Assembly: GCF_900107485.1 (NCBI RefSeq)
Contig: NZ_FNQE01000007.1
Coordinates: forward strand, 38,205-102,204
Direction: 5' to 3'
DNA from: Proteiniborus ethanoligenes
Lineage (GTDB): Bacteria > Bacillota > Clostridia > Tissierellales > Proteiniboraceae
Length of the DNA: 64,000 nt
The translations under genes and the position numbers were made by a program. The notes under the pieces were generated by a model that ran no database searches, had not been told where the DNA came from, and saw nothing but the letters and a program-made list of their open reading frames with translations. Shown piece by piece: positions 55,701 through 63,790 of this stretch. Numbering within the stretch: the first letter of the stretch is position 1; every line of letters begins with the position of its first letter.

Positions 55701-56844
55701 CTAAAAACGGTTTTTGAGCTTCAATATAATTTATAACTTTCTTCAAAGGTGTAGCTGCAATTCTCTTTTCTAAATCATTTATTTCATTTTGAAGCTTTTC
55801 CTTATTTTCCTCAAGCTTTATTGCTTTCTTTTGATTTTTTTCTTCTTCTATTTTATTTTCTAGTTCCGCTATTTCTCCCTGTTTTCTTAACATTACTTCT
55901 TCCAGCTTTTTTATTTCATCATCTGTTGCTGCTGTTGCAAATATGCTGTCTTGTGGTATTTTGTCAGTGTCTGTATATTCTTTTAAATAATTTGCATAAA
56001 TGTCGGATAATATTAATTTGTTTTCCAAAGTGTTTTCGTTGATAATTACTTTCTCCATGGTTTTAGCCGCTTGCTCGAAGTTACCACTTTGTAGAAGTAT
56101 CTTTACTGCAAGCTTATTAATTTCAACATCCTTTTCATTTTCAATGGATAACCGAAGTATTTCTTCTTCTACTTTCTTATCATTGTTATTGTCTATAAGT
56201 GCTTTTTCTATTTCAATTATTTTATCTAGCATCTCAATTTTCTTTTGAGATGGAAGCTTTAAATTAGTAAAAGATTTCATAGCTTCATCTGATAATTTTT
56301 GAATGATTTCTTGTTTTTTTTCTTCGCTTATTACATATTCATTTTCATTTTTAGGTATTCCTAATGAAATATAAGTATCTTCATCAATTTCTCCTTGTCC
56401 AACTTTTATCATCTTTAAAAGCTGCTCAAGCCTTTTATCTTTGATTGGGTCTATATCGTTAGCCTTTATAAAGCTTAAAACAGCTATCTCTGCCTCTTTA
56501 TAGTTACCTGTAAGATTATTTACAATGGCTTTTATCTGTATAGCTTCAACATTGTTTTTTTCCATATGTAAAATGTTATCAGCCTTTTTCAATGCTTCAT
56601 CAAAATCCCCAGATTTTAGATTTTGAACTGCTTTGTATATATTGTCTTTATGTAAATTTATACCTTTTTCATAACTTAAATAGCCTAATGTCCCAGAAAC
56701 TATAGAAGATATACCAAATGCAACAATTACAATAATATCAAATATTACTATTTTTGTTTTCATGATTTTATTAATTATAAATATGAAAATGATTACGCCT
56801 AAGCCTAATCCAGCTAAACACAATAAAAATAAACTTTTAGTCAT
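52777..56844 (-). CDS. Giant membrane-anchored von Willebrand factor A domain protein
   Basis: A 1355-residue protein. Two N-terminal membrane helices (about 3-25 and 31-52), TPR-like repeats (about 70-130 and 230-270), a coiled coil (about 310-370; EVMLRKQGEIAELENKIEEE), a VWA domain (about 550-740) with complete MIDAS residues DKSGS, GGTS and LLSDGRD, a short IPT/TIG-like module (about 780-870), then a ~480-residue beta-rich region of repeating strands without a known motif. The VWA ligand is unknown. It is in a tight operon (12-bp gaps) with a PH-like membrane protein and an FN3 protein. Confidence 0.78.
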   Translation of the reverse strand: MTKSLFLLCLAGLGLGVIIFIFIINKIMKTKIVIFDIIVIVAFGISSIVSGTLGYLSYEKGINLHKDNIYKAVQNLKSGDFDEALKKADNILHMEKNNVEAIQIKAIVNNLTGNYKEAEIAVLSFIKANDIDPIKDKRLEQLLKMIKVGQGEIDEDTYISLGIPKNENEYVISEEKKQEIIQKLSDEAMKSFTNLKLPSQKKIEMLDKIIEIEKALIDNNNDKKVEEEILRLSIENEKDVEINKLAVKILLQSGNFEQAAKTMEKVIINENTLENKLILSDIYANYLKEYTDTDKIPQDSIFATAATDDEIKKLEEVMLRKQGEIAELENKIEEEKNQKKAIKLEENKEKLQNEINDLEKRIAATPLKKVINYIEAQKPFLGKNSPDYELQLSKLYFAADKKEQAKKHLQKALKIVSKLETKSEVTKELQEINNLYEQGTNLIDDFRIPSKVNNVVNNLNNGFIPATDMNLNGEFGNFVVSYIKYSKADVFISQVDTSNYPQISAYVNVSEDKQGFWKNKSDFAQKDFIIEDTGLSIDNFTVNKNVSKNIDIALVFDKSGSMEGRPIDDAKAAGKNFIDNIDDSQRVAIVTFDTSAYVENSLTSQKDSLSNSINNIVANGGTSIYKGLETAVDLLGNTMGSKAIILLSDGRDSNSTPIKDTINAAKRAGISVYTVGFGDVDDEYLRGIAEGTGGKYLKANTTTELVDIYSVLQKYITNNYIINYNVEENQDIKDRNLLVKLKNIQGEGSKDYIVGSSKKEVGKDEDNGDQEQENEIGKVDLVSTEEFMLTSVTNGSILGTDTKKEIFIEINGVNIPKNTRIRFGNKEAVSVTYENDRKIKAKLPQDMIEGEYDIIGITPEGKVSKLENALSIYNTGTLTSLKVGNLKIKANNIQKINETKYMAKGNVIINGVLRVNGDLDITALNKTSKDNEYAAGDVESASKIYIAFEKDNHSFIGGLLEGKEWIITNGKFNISSNNKERNKTVLKRSSAFNLDIVMFNLEVGTIYIAPDGLEFTAAKFALNDLGGKDDRDKGNTNLIKGIVKSNKFLPVSGEATFRVTEKDILTKAAFKLKFGGKDGLKIPYLKAVFAQEAGITLDTIGPVRKFEISGKCGLPFLNVSAFSFTYNGYSKKLIMPNELTVKLSLKEGIPLNATGNVTLKSLGLGVGTMYDAIEKNNWKDLSVVGVGDIGFNLSPVSLPLVGKIDVLTFSDIKASAKLNLDRLSLGGKVKVLGIQLAEGTATYEDKDNNKSFLINTKGEIKLELLVAGFRVDGDYILSVSSDGFISDGKVNGYFHNYLKDVKGQGQGSIRITVNKDITTFTIILKSNDDMFKFRVAMDNNASILNLKEKFQVECN

Positions 56845-56856
56845 TTTTTCCTCCCA

Positions 56857-57498
56857 TTAAAGCAGTTTTTTTAAAGGCGATACTTTATCCTTGCCATAAA
56901 ATTGATTAAGATAATCTCTTGAAATATGATACTGTAGCTTTGCTCCAAATAACTTTTCTATAAAATCCATCATAGTGCTTGAAAAATGTGTAGGATAAAC
57001 ATGGTAAGAGCGGGAGTCATATAGTTTTAGATTCAATATTCGTGCTTTCCAAATACCATATTCTAAGCTGCCAAATTCTCTTTCCTCTAATTCAATTTCC
57101 TTTATTTGATCATACGGTATGTTTATCTTAGCAATAAGTAATCCTTTTTCATTATTATATTTCATGGAGTCGGCTCCATTTTCAATTCCTGCACAATATG
57201 GTCTTGAAATAAGTACATCCTTGTCTCTAAAAGCTATGAAATAATTGTCGTTCCATGTAGAGATTCCTTTCTCATTATTGGAATGAGACTCTAAGAATAA
57301 AATGACAATTGAAATCAGCAATGAAAATATACCAATGAGCATTAATACAAAAGTGGCTGAAAAAATAATATCATTCAATAAAATCCCTAATATGATACTT
57401 GGAATCGACAAAAAAATTATTGTTTTTTTACATTTATTTTTGGCTTTTTTACTTTGTTCAAAGGTTGTAAATGCATTAGATTTAAAATATTTGTCCAT
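56857..57498 (-). CDS. Membrane protein with PH-like soluble domain (213 aa)
   Basis: A 213-residue protein. Two membrane helices (about 26-48 and 50-72) follow a Lys-rich N-terminus. The C-terminal ~140 residues look like a small beta-barrel with a terminal helix (DNYFIAFRDKDVLISRPY, then IKEIELEEREFG), reminiscent of YcxB/bacterial PH-like domains. The ATG follows AAGGAGG. It is the first gene of the VWA operon and ends 12 bp before it. No function known. Confidence 0.65.
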   Translation of the reverse strand: MDKYFKSNAFTTFEQSKKAKNKCKKTIIFLSIPSIILGILLNDIIFSATFVLMLIGIFSLLISIVILFLESHSNNEKGISTWNDNYFIAFRDKDVLISRPYCAGIENGADSMKYNNEKGLLIAKINIPYDQIKEIELEEREFGSLEYGIWKARILNLKLYDSRSYHVYPTHFSSTMMDFIEKLFGAKLQYHISRDYLNQFYGKDKVSPLKKLL

Positions 57499-57751
57499 TT
57501 CCCCCTCCTTCCTTAGACTTTTTCTAAAAATTAATTAATTTAATATTTATGCCATAACTAATTCTATGATGAAATTCATTAATAAAATTACTTTTATAAT
57601 TATAACATTTTTGTTGTCAAATATGGTCGTAATTCAGAACATGTTGTCTGAATTTATTTCCCTAATTATTTCTTCAATTATTTCGCTAAATGCAGTATAA
57701 TACTTATTAAGTATTAGTCTGAAAATAATAATGTTATGAGGAGTGATAGTT

Positions 57752-58975
57752 TTGAGTAAGGTTGTAGACAAATTTTTAAGGTATATAAAAATAGATACAA
57801 AATCTGAATTTGACTCCGCTGATTTTCCTAGCACTAAGTCTCAGTTTAATCTTGCAAAGCTTTTAGTAGAAGAATTGAAGGCCCTAGGTCTTGATGATGC
57901 TTCTGTAGATGAAAACTGCTATGTAATGGCTACTCTTCCAGCTAATGTTAATAAGGAGGTTCCTACTATAGGATTTATTGCTCATATGGATACTAGTCCT
58001 GATATGTCTGGAGAAAATGTTAATCCTCAAATAATCCAAGACTATAATGGTGAGGACATTGTATTAAACAAAGAAAACAATGTAATCCTATCCCCTAAGG
58101 ATTTCCCAGAGTTGAAAAAATACATAGGGAAAACTTTAATAACTACAGATGGTACTACTTTATTAGGGGCAGATGATAAGGCTGGTATAGCAGAAATAAT
58201 GACTGCAATAGAGTATTTAGTTCAAAATCCTCATATGGAGCATGGAGCTATTAAGGTTGCTTTTACACCTGATGAGGAAGTAGGTAGAGGGGCAGATTAT
58301 TTCAATGTGGATAAATTCGGTGCAGATTTTGCTTATACTGTTGATGGTGGTGAGTTAGGCGAGCTTGAATATGAAAACTTTAATGCTGCTGGAGTTAAGC
58401 TCACTATTTACGGGCGAAATGTTCACCCTGGAGCTTCTAAAAATAAGATGATTAACTCTATGGAAATAGCCATGGAATTAAACTCTTTATTACCTGAAAA
58501 TCAAAAGCCTGAATATACAGAAGGCTATGAAGGATTTTTCCATCTTACATCCATCAGTGGTGATGTAGAAAAAACTAACATGGGCTATATTATTAGAGAT
58601 CATTTTAAAGATAAGTTTGAAGAGAAAAAGGCTCTTATGGAAAATGCAGTCTATTTCTTAAATTCTAAATATGGAGAAAATACTATTCAGTTAGAAATAA
58701 AGGATCAGTATTACAATATGAAGGAAAAAATAGAGCCAGTAATGCATATTGTGGACACTGCTAAAAGCGCAATGGAGGAGCTAGGAATAACTCCAAAAAT
58801 AAAACCGATTCGTGGTGGAACAGATGGTTCTAGGCTTTCTTATATGGGTTTGCCTTGTCCTAATTTATTTACTGGTGGTCATAATTTCCATGGAAAATAT
58901 GAATTTATATGTACTGAATCTATGGAAAGTGCAGTTAAGGTTATATTAAAGATTATTGAGCTCTATAGTAAATAA
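57752..58975 (+). CDS. pepT: Peptidase T (tripeptide aminopeptidase)
   Basis: A 407-residue zinc M20-family peptidase that releases N-terminal residues from tripeptides in the cytoplasm. Metal and catalytic features: IAHMDTSPD, LLGADDKAGI, FTPDEEVGRG and the late H in GGHNFHGKYEF. The start is TTG at 57752, eight bases after GAGGAG; the in-frame GTG at 57743 overlaps that site. It fits with the oligopeptide permease upstream in the window as peptide nutrition genes. A terminator follows. Confidence 0.95.
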   Translation: MSKVVDKFLRYIKIDTKSEFDSADFPSTKSQFNLAKLLVEELKALGLDDASVDENCYVMATLPANVNKEVPTIGFIAHMDTSPDMSGENVNPQIIQDYNGEDIVLNKENNVILSPKDFPELKKYIGKTLITTDGTTLLGADDKAGIAEIMTAIEYLVQNPHMEHGAIKVAFTPDEEVGRGADYFNVDKFGADFAYTVDGGELGELEYENFNAAGVKLTIYGRNVHPGASKNKMINSMEIAMELNSLLPENQKPEYTEGYEGFFHLTSISGDVEKTNMGYIIRDHFKDKFEEKKALMENAVYFLNSKYGENTIQLEIKDQYYNMKEKIEPVMHIVDTAKSAMEELGITPKIKPIRGGTDGSRLSYMGLPCPNLFTGGHNFHGKYEFICTESMESAVKVILKIIELYSK

Positions 58976-58995
58976 TTTAAGCTTTTTAAAAGCAA

Positions 58996-59030
58996 AATAC
59001 TCTTAGGGAATAAGCTTCCTTAAGAGTATT
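58996..59030. terminator. Terminator of pepT
   Basis: AATACTCTTA / TAAGAGTATT hairpin with an inner GGGA-TCCC-like loop, then TTTTTTA on the plus strand. Confidence 0.75.
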
Positions 59031-59066
59031 TTTTATAAATAATTTATGACTCCGAGGTCATTTTTT

Positions 59067-60020
59067 CTATATCACTCTGTTTTGTGGACTTCCTTCAAGC
59101 CAACGGAGTATATTATCAAAGGTAATCTCTGCTCTTCTCTTCATAGCTTCTTTAGTTGCAAAGCCTATGTGTGGAGCTAAAACTGTATTTGGAGAATTGA
59201 GTAATGGATAATCTGATGGAAGCGGTGGCTCCATGTCAAATACATCTATACCCGCTCCTGCTATTTCTCCATTCTTTAATGCTTCTGCTAAAGCTTGATT
59301 ATCTACAATAGGCCCTCTGGCTGTATTTATAAGTAGTGCATCCTTCTTCATTAGCTTTATTTTATCTTTGTCTATTAGCCCTCTTGTATTGTCTGTTAAT
59401 GGTAGATGAATAGTTAATATATGGCTTTCTTTTAATAGCTCTTCTAAGGACATATAGGTAACTCCTTGCTTTATAAGGCTTTCATTTTCACTTCTATTGT
59501 AAGCCAATACTCTACATCCAAAGGCTAAGCCTATTTCTGCCACTCTTTGTCCTATGGCTCCTGTTCCTATAACACCTAGAGTTTTACCACTTAAATCTAT
59601 TTGGGTAAATCCTGCCATGGTTTTTCCTTCCCTGGTTGCTTTATCTAGTGGCACTATATTTCTAAGTAGGGATATGATTAAACCATAGGTCAATTCAGCA
59701 ACTGATGGGGTGCTATATCCAGCTGAATTTGATACAATAATATTATTTTCTTTGCATACCTTTAAGTTCACATGGTCTACTCCTGTAAATGCTACTGAAA
59801 TCATTTTTATTTTCTCATTTGATAGTATAATTTCACCTTTTAATGGCATATTTGCTAGTACTAGTACGTCCATGTCCTTAACTCTTTCCTTTAGTACCTC
59901 TGCTTCTGCCCTTTTATCCTTATATATTATGAGTTCATGCCCTTTGTCAATGATAGGCTTGGCAATAGCTCTAACTTCAGCTTCTGGTATTCCCAGGGGC
60001 TCTAATACTGCAATTTTCAT
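59067..60020 (-). CDS. D-isomer-specific 2-hydroxyacid dehydrogenase
   Basis: A 317-residue NAD(P)-dependent dehydrogenase. Nucleotide-binding motif GVIGTGAIGQ, the NTARGPIVD with catalytic Arg region, Glu in the DVFDMEPP part and His in LAPHIGFATKEA are all present. The family includes D-lactate and phosphoglycerate-type enzymes and glyoxylate reductases; the substrate cannot be assigned. The ATG at 60020 has GAGGAG at nine bases, while the upstream ATG directly abuts it. Its neighbours do not clarify the role. Confidence 0.9.
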   Translation of the reverse strand: MKIAVLEPLGIPEAEVRAIAKPIIDKGHELIIYKDKRAEAEVLKERVKDMDVLVLANMPLKGEIILSNEKIKMISVAFTGVDHVNLKVCKENNIIVSNSAGYSTPSVAELTYGLIISLLRNIVPLDKATREGKTMAGFTQIDLSGKTLGVIGTGAIGQRVAEIGLAFGCRVLAYNRSENESLIKQGVTYMSLEELLKESHILTIHLPLTDNTRGLIDKDKIKLMKKDALLINTARGPIVDNQALAEALKNGEIAGAGIDVFDMEPPLPSDYPLLNSPNTVLAPHIGFATKEAMKRRAEITFDNILRWLEGSPQNRVI

Positions 60021-60146
60021 TTGAAACATCTCCTCTTCTAAAGTTTTACTTTATATTCATACCCATAATCATAATTAAATATTATTTATTATAAAAATGG
60101 CTAATATATTATCTAGCCTTTCAACCCATTTTTTATAAGATTCAAT

Positions 60147-60956
60147 TTACTCTTTATTAGGAGTAGTAAAATAATTATATACGACCTTAGATATTTTTCC
60201 TATTATCTCCTTTGCCTCTACATCACTTTCTGCTTCCGTAACAAATACACCCAGAAGATAATCAACACTATCTAAATAAAAAATTCCTATGTCATGGCTA
60301 AGGTTTCTAAGTCCTCCTGTTTTATGTGCTATTTTTACATCTTCTGAAATAAGTCTAAGGAGAACATCCTTATACTTTTGACGCTTTAGTATATCCAGAG
60401 CTAAACTACACATTTCAGGAGTTAAGATCAAATTTCTATACAGGCTTTCCATTATAACCCCCATGTCCATAGCACTAGTATAGTTGTCTCTCCCTTCTTT
60501 TATAGCTTTAAACTCTTCCATTTTTCTTCTCAATACAGTATTTTTAAGTCCAAGCTTCCTAGCCATTTCATTAATATTCTCATATCCTAACAAATCTATT
60601 AATATATTTGTAGCTGTATTATCACTTACTATATTCATAAGAATTATAAGGTCTAAATAAGGGTATGACTTTAAGGTCATGTCGGTTATTATGCTGTATT
60701 TTACCTTATACTCTTCCCTTATATCTATGATTTGATTTAAGCTGTATTTCCCTTGTAATACTTGGTTCAAAGCTTCTACCATTATTAATACTTTTATGGT
60801 GCTGGCAGATTGAACAGGCTTGTTTCCATTTAAGGTATATATCCACTTATCATTAGTTAAATCTTTAAGTACAAGGGATACTTCTCCCTTTGCTCCTTCT
60901 ATGTATCGATTAATATTTTCTATAAGCACTTCCTTCACCCTTTTAAAATATTTCAT
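60147..60956 (-). CDS. Class A beta-lactamase-like serine hydrolase without Glu166
   Basis: A 269-residue protein with the active-site motifs of penicillin-binding enzymes: S52-T-I-K55, S111-D-N113 and K212-T-G214. No signal peptide is visible, unlike secreted lactamases. In a hand alignment of the omega loop (RRKMEEFKAIKEG) the catalytic Glu166 and Asn170 of class A enzymes are replaced by Lys145 and Phe149, so deacylation of beta-lactams is unlikely; a peptidase role on wall-type peptides is more plausible. It lies upstream of the M55 peptidase gene in reading direction order of this cluster but ends it. Confidence 0.8.
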   Translation of the reverse strand: MKYFKRVKEVLIENINRYIEGAKGEVSLVLKDLTNDKWIYTLNGNKPVQSASTIKVLIMVEALNQVLQGKYSLNQIIDIREEYKVKYSIITDMTLKSYPYLDLIILMNIVSDNTATNILIDLLGYENINEMARKLGLKNTVLRRKMEEFKAIKEGRDNYTSAMDMGVIMESLYRNLILTPEMCSLALDILKRQKYKDVLLRLISEDVKIAHKTGGLRNLSHDIGIFYLDSVDYLLGVFVTEAESDVEAKEIIGKISKVVYNYFTTPNKE

Positions 60957-61022
60957 TAATACTTTACCACATTTCTTGTATAAAATACAAATACTATAAA
61001 CATACCTCTATGTAATCAAAGA

Positions 61023-61043
61023 AAGGGGGAACCCCCCCCCTTA
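61023..61043 (-). terminator. G/C-run hairpin terminator after the D-aminopeptidase gene
   Basis: AAAGGGGG and a run of nine C adjacent to the stop codon can form a stem (AAGGGGG / CCCCCTT on the minus strand with a GGGGTT loop), followed by TTTCTTTG. Confidence 0.5.
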
Positions 61044-61862
61044 CTTAATAGCTCCTGCTAAAGTCATACATGCTCTAAATTTCATAAATAATTCTAAATA
61101 ATCATCTGATTCTATTCTAATAGTCCTTTCATTTATTCTCTTAGCTTCTGGCAGTAGCATTACATTTTCTGCCTTTACTTCTGTAAAAAATTCTATATCC
61201 ATAATAATATTATCTTTATATTTTATTATTGGATAGTCTTTTATATTTGAAAATGCTTTTTTAAGCTTTTCGCTATATGTTTTTTTCAAATCATTGTAGG
61301 ATAAGTTATGCGCAGTATATCTTCCTAGAGCTTTTTTTACAGCTATGGTTTCAACAGCACCTATCTCTTCTAAGGCTTGCTCTGCTAATAAATCATCGCC
61401 AGCAATAGCTAATATAGGTACTCCAAAATATCCTCCAACCCCTGCATTTATTCCACATTCCCCCATCTCTTTTCTATTGATGGCTATACTTGATATGGTA
61501 GAGCCCATGTATGTATGATTAAACACTCCATTTGGTGTGCCACATCTAGAATGATAGCCTATGTAGATAATACCATCAAAGGTATTGTCTATGCCCTGCA
61601 TCATACTAAGTGGCTTGGGAGATCCGCTTATAAGCTGTGCCCTAGGATCTAGCTCTTCTATTAATAGATTATCCATATTATCGTGAGAATCATTGACTAT
61701 AACTTCAGTTGCTCCATTATTGAAGGCCTCTTCAATTACTATATTGGCTTCCTTAGTCATAAGCCTTCTCATACGTTCATATTCCTTAGTTCCACTATTA
61801 ATATGGGCTGGAGATACTACCCCCCATATTCCTTCCATATCTACTGAAATAAATATCTTCAT
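61041..61862 (-). CDS. M55-family D-aminopeptidase (DppA-like)
   Basis: A 273-residue zinc aminopeptidase that cleaves D-amino-acid peptides. The opening MKIFISVDMEGIWGV holds Asp and Glu metal ligands; NDSHDNMDN and YHSRCGT contribute His ligands. The fold forms decamers in DppA (family knowledge). The ATG at 61862 is used, eight bases after GGAGG; a GTG three bases earlier is possible. It probably recycles wall-derived D-peptides with the neighbouring hydrolases. Confidence 0.92.
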   Translation of the reverse strand: MKIFISVDMEGIWGVVSPAHINSGTKEYERMRRLMTKEANIVIEEAFNNGATEVIVNDSHDNMDNLLIEELDPRAQLISGSPKPLSMMQGIDNTFDGIIYIGYHSRCGTPNGVFNHTYMGSTISSIAINRKEMGECGINAGVGGYFGVPILAIAGDDLLAEQALEEIGAVETIAVKKALGRYTAHNLSYNDLKKTYSEKLKKAFSNIKDYPIIKYKDNIIMDIEFFTEVKAENVMLLPEAKRINERTIRIESDDYLELFMKFRACMTLAGAIK

Positions 61863-61895
61863 CACAGTTTCCTCCTTGTTTTAATGCTAACAAAT

Positions 61896-62936
61896 TTACC
61901 TTGGGAAAACACAATACACAACACCGTTCCAGGCCTTTAAAAACTGGCTACTTATATATTCTTTTCTTACACTTTCATTATCCAAGGCTGCTGGATCGTT
62001 TACTATAATATACTCTATCTCATTCTTTATCTTAAAGCCCCTTATAACAACTAAATGCCCACTAGGGTAGCCTTGTGGCGATCCTTGAAGCTCTTCTGCT
62101 GTTTTAGTTTTTATGGAAGCAACTAAAGGTATTCCTTTATTAATCATCCTCTTTATTTGACTTAATTCCTTATATCTAGCTACATAGGCTTTAAATCCCT
62201 TAGTGCCTGCATAAGCTACATTATAGCTCCAGTTCCCATAAATCTCTGCCCCATAATCAAATACTCCCTTTGCAACCTTCTCTGTTTCTTCAAAGTGTCC
62301 ATAGTATTCTAATACCATAGAAAGAGATGTAGGGCTACATATGACACTTCCTACCTCTGGGACTATCATTTGAGAACGCTGTGGCAAATCTAGCTCTCTT
62401 TCCAAATCCTTATATTCTATAGAAGTTTGTTCTGTTACATTATCTAGGTTTAAGGCAATTGCTATAAGCCTGATTTTGGGACTTGCAATGGCCTCTTCTT
62501 GTCTTTTAAGTCTTATTTTATACCTAAATCCATTTCCTTTTCCTTCTCCCAGTACTTTAACTAAATCTACATCAATTAGTGCTAAATTATCCTTTTGATT
62601 TTTCATACTGCCTTCATTACCATTTGACCACCATTTACCATAGGTTAGCCAGCCTGACCACTTTTCTTTCTGCTTTATTTGAATAAAAAGCTCTATTTCA
62701 CTTTTATCTTCTGCTAATCCATTCCAGGAGCAAATTAAATCCTTAAAATCCTCTGTATTTATTATGGGTGATTGGTATATTCCTCCTAATTGTCCTTCAT
62801 TAAGAACTATTTCTCCTACATTGTTTATACTTATCCCCTGTCCCCAGCCATTATAGAAATCTTCTTTTTCATTTATAAACATTTCTCCACTACAGGAAAT
62901 TACTCCTAAGTTTTTAAAGCTATTATTGGATATCAA
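61896..62936 (-). CDS. C39-like peptidase family protein
   Basis: A 346-residue protein. The N-terminal ~165 residues are beta-rich with no clear family. The C-terminal part is a papain-fold C39_2 domain: catalytic Cys in VICSPTSLSMVLEYYG, His in SGHLVVIRGF and Asp in VNDPAALD. The His is near position 285 and the Asp follows. No signal peptide is obvious, so it may be cytoplasmic. It lies 32 bp after the NlpC/P60 gene and 33 bp before the M55 gene: one operon of wall or peptide hydrolases. Confidence 0.85.
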   Translation of the reverse strand: MISNNSFKNLGVISCSGEMFINEKEDFYNGWGQGISINNVGEIVLNEGQLGGIYQSPIINTEDFKDLICSWNGLAEDKSEIELFIQIKQKEKWSGWLTYGKWWSNGNEGSMKNQKDNLALIDVDLVKVLGEGKGNGFRYKIRLKRQEEAIASPKIRLIAIALNLDNVTEQTSIEYKDLERELDLPQRSQMIVPEVGSVICSPTSLSMVLEYYGHFEETEKVAKGVFDYGAEIYGNWSYNVAYAGTKGFKAYVARYKELSQIKRMINKGIPLVASIKTKTAEELQGSPQGYPSGHLVVIRGFKIKNEIEYIIVNDPAALDNESVRKEYISSQFLKAWNGVVYCVFPR

Positions 62937-62968
62937 CTAATCACCTCCTAGAGTATTGTTATCCCTTT

Positions 62969-63790
62969 CTATTGACTATTAAATATACTCCCGTATTTTG
63001 TAATGGTTTTAGCTAAATCTTCTTTATAATCAGAATCCTCTGGGTTTAAGCTATTTATTCGTACCCCATGAACGCTAGAAGATGAATGTACATATTTGTC
63101 ATGACCTAAATACATGGCTACATGACCTGGGAAAAATATAAGGTCTCCCTTTTTTAACTCTTCCTTAGATATTTCTCTCATGTCATAGCCTTCTTTGATT
63201 TGAGCATCCCTATATATTTTTGCACCATTTATTAGATAAGATATGGAGCATAATCCTGAACAGTCTATTCCTAAATGAGATTTTCCACCCCATCTATATT
63301 GGGTTCCTAGATAGTCTAAAGCAGTACTCACTAAATTTTCTCTAAGCTTTTCCTCTGGAATATTTTTAAATGTAGCCACATATTCGCCTATATATGTGGT
63401 CTTTATCCAGCCTTCCCTTTTGTCTGGTAATATTATTTTCGACCAAGCCTCGCTAGTATTTTTAGTTAATTTAATTACTGAGCCTTTAACTAAATTATGA
63501 ATAATATGCGACTGATATTTGGGCTTTGCCATAACATCCACGTATCTATGGAGTATTATGTTCTTTGCTTCTTTCTCCCATTTTTTTGCCTCTTCGTTAT
63601 CTACACATATATTGTTTTTGTGAACATATCCCATATAATTATAGCCCGTTTTACAATAGTACCAGTCCTCTTTATGCTCTTCTAATATTTCTAAAACCAT
63701 ACCACATAAGGCTTCGTCTGCAGTTTCTGTATGAAAATTAGGCTTTAGCATTAGTGGTGCAATTGTACTAGTTACTAATCCTCGCTTCAT
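62969..63790 (-). CDS. NlpC/P60-family peptidase with SH3-like N-terminus
   Basis: A 273-residue cysteine peptidase for bacterial wall peptides (gamma-D-Glu/diamino acid type in the family). Two SH3-like modules occupy about 1-140, then the catalytic domain: Cys in GIDCSGLCSIS, His in FPGHVAMYLG and a further polar residue in YVHSSSSVHG. No signal peptide is seen. The ATG follows GAGGTGATT. First gene of the hydrolase cluster that also holds the C39-like and M55 peptidases. Confidence 0.9.
   Translation of the reverse strand: MKRGLVTSTIAPLMLKPNFHTETADEALCGMVLEILEEHKEDWYYCKTGYNYMGYVHKNNICVDNEEAKKWEKEAKNIILHRYVDVMAKPKYQSHIIHNLVKGSVIKLTKNTSEAWSKIILPDKREGWIKTTYIGEYVATFKNIPEEKLRENLVSTALDYLGTQYRWGGKSHLGIDCSGLCSISYLINGAKIYRDAQIKEGYDMREISKEELKKGDLIFFPGHVAMYLGHDKYVHSSSSVHGVRINSLNPEDSDYKEDLAKTITKYGSIFNSQ

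Noticed and set aside
61031..61041. Poly-C tract as a phase-variation switch
   Set aside because: It lies immediately after the stop codon of the D-aminopeptidase gene, so slippage would not change a reading frame; it is better explained as part of a terminator hairpin.
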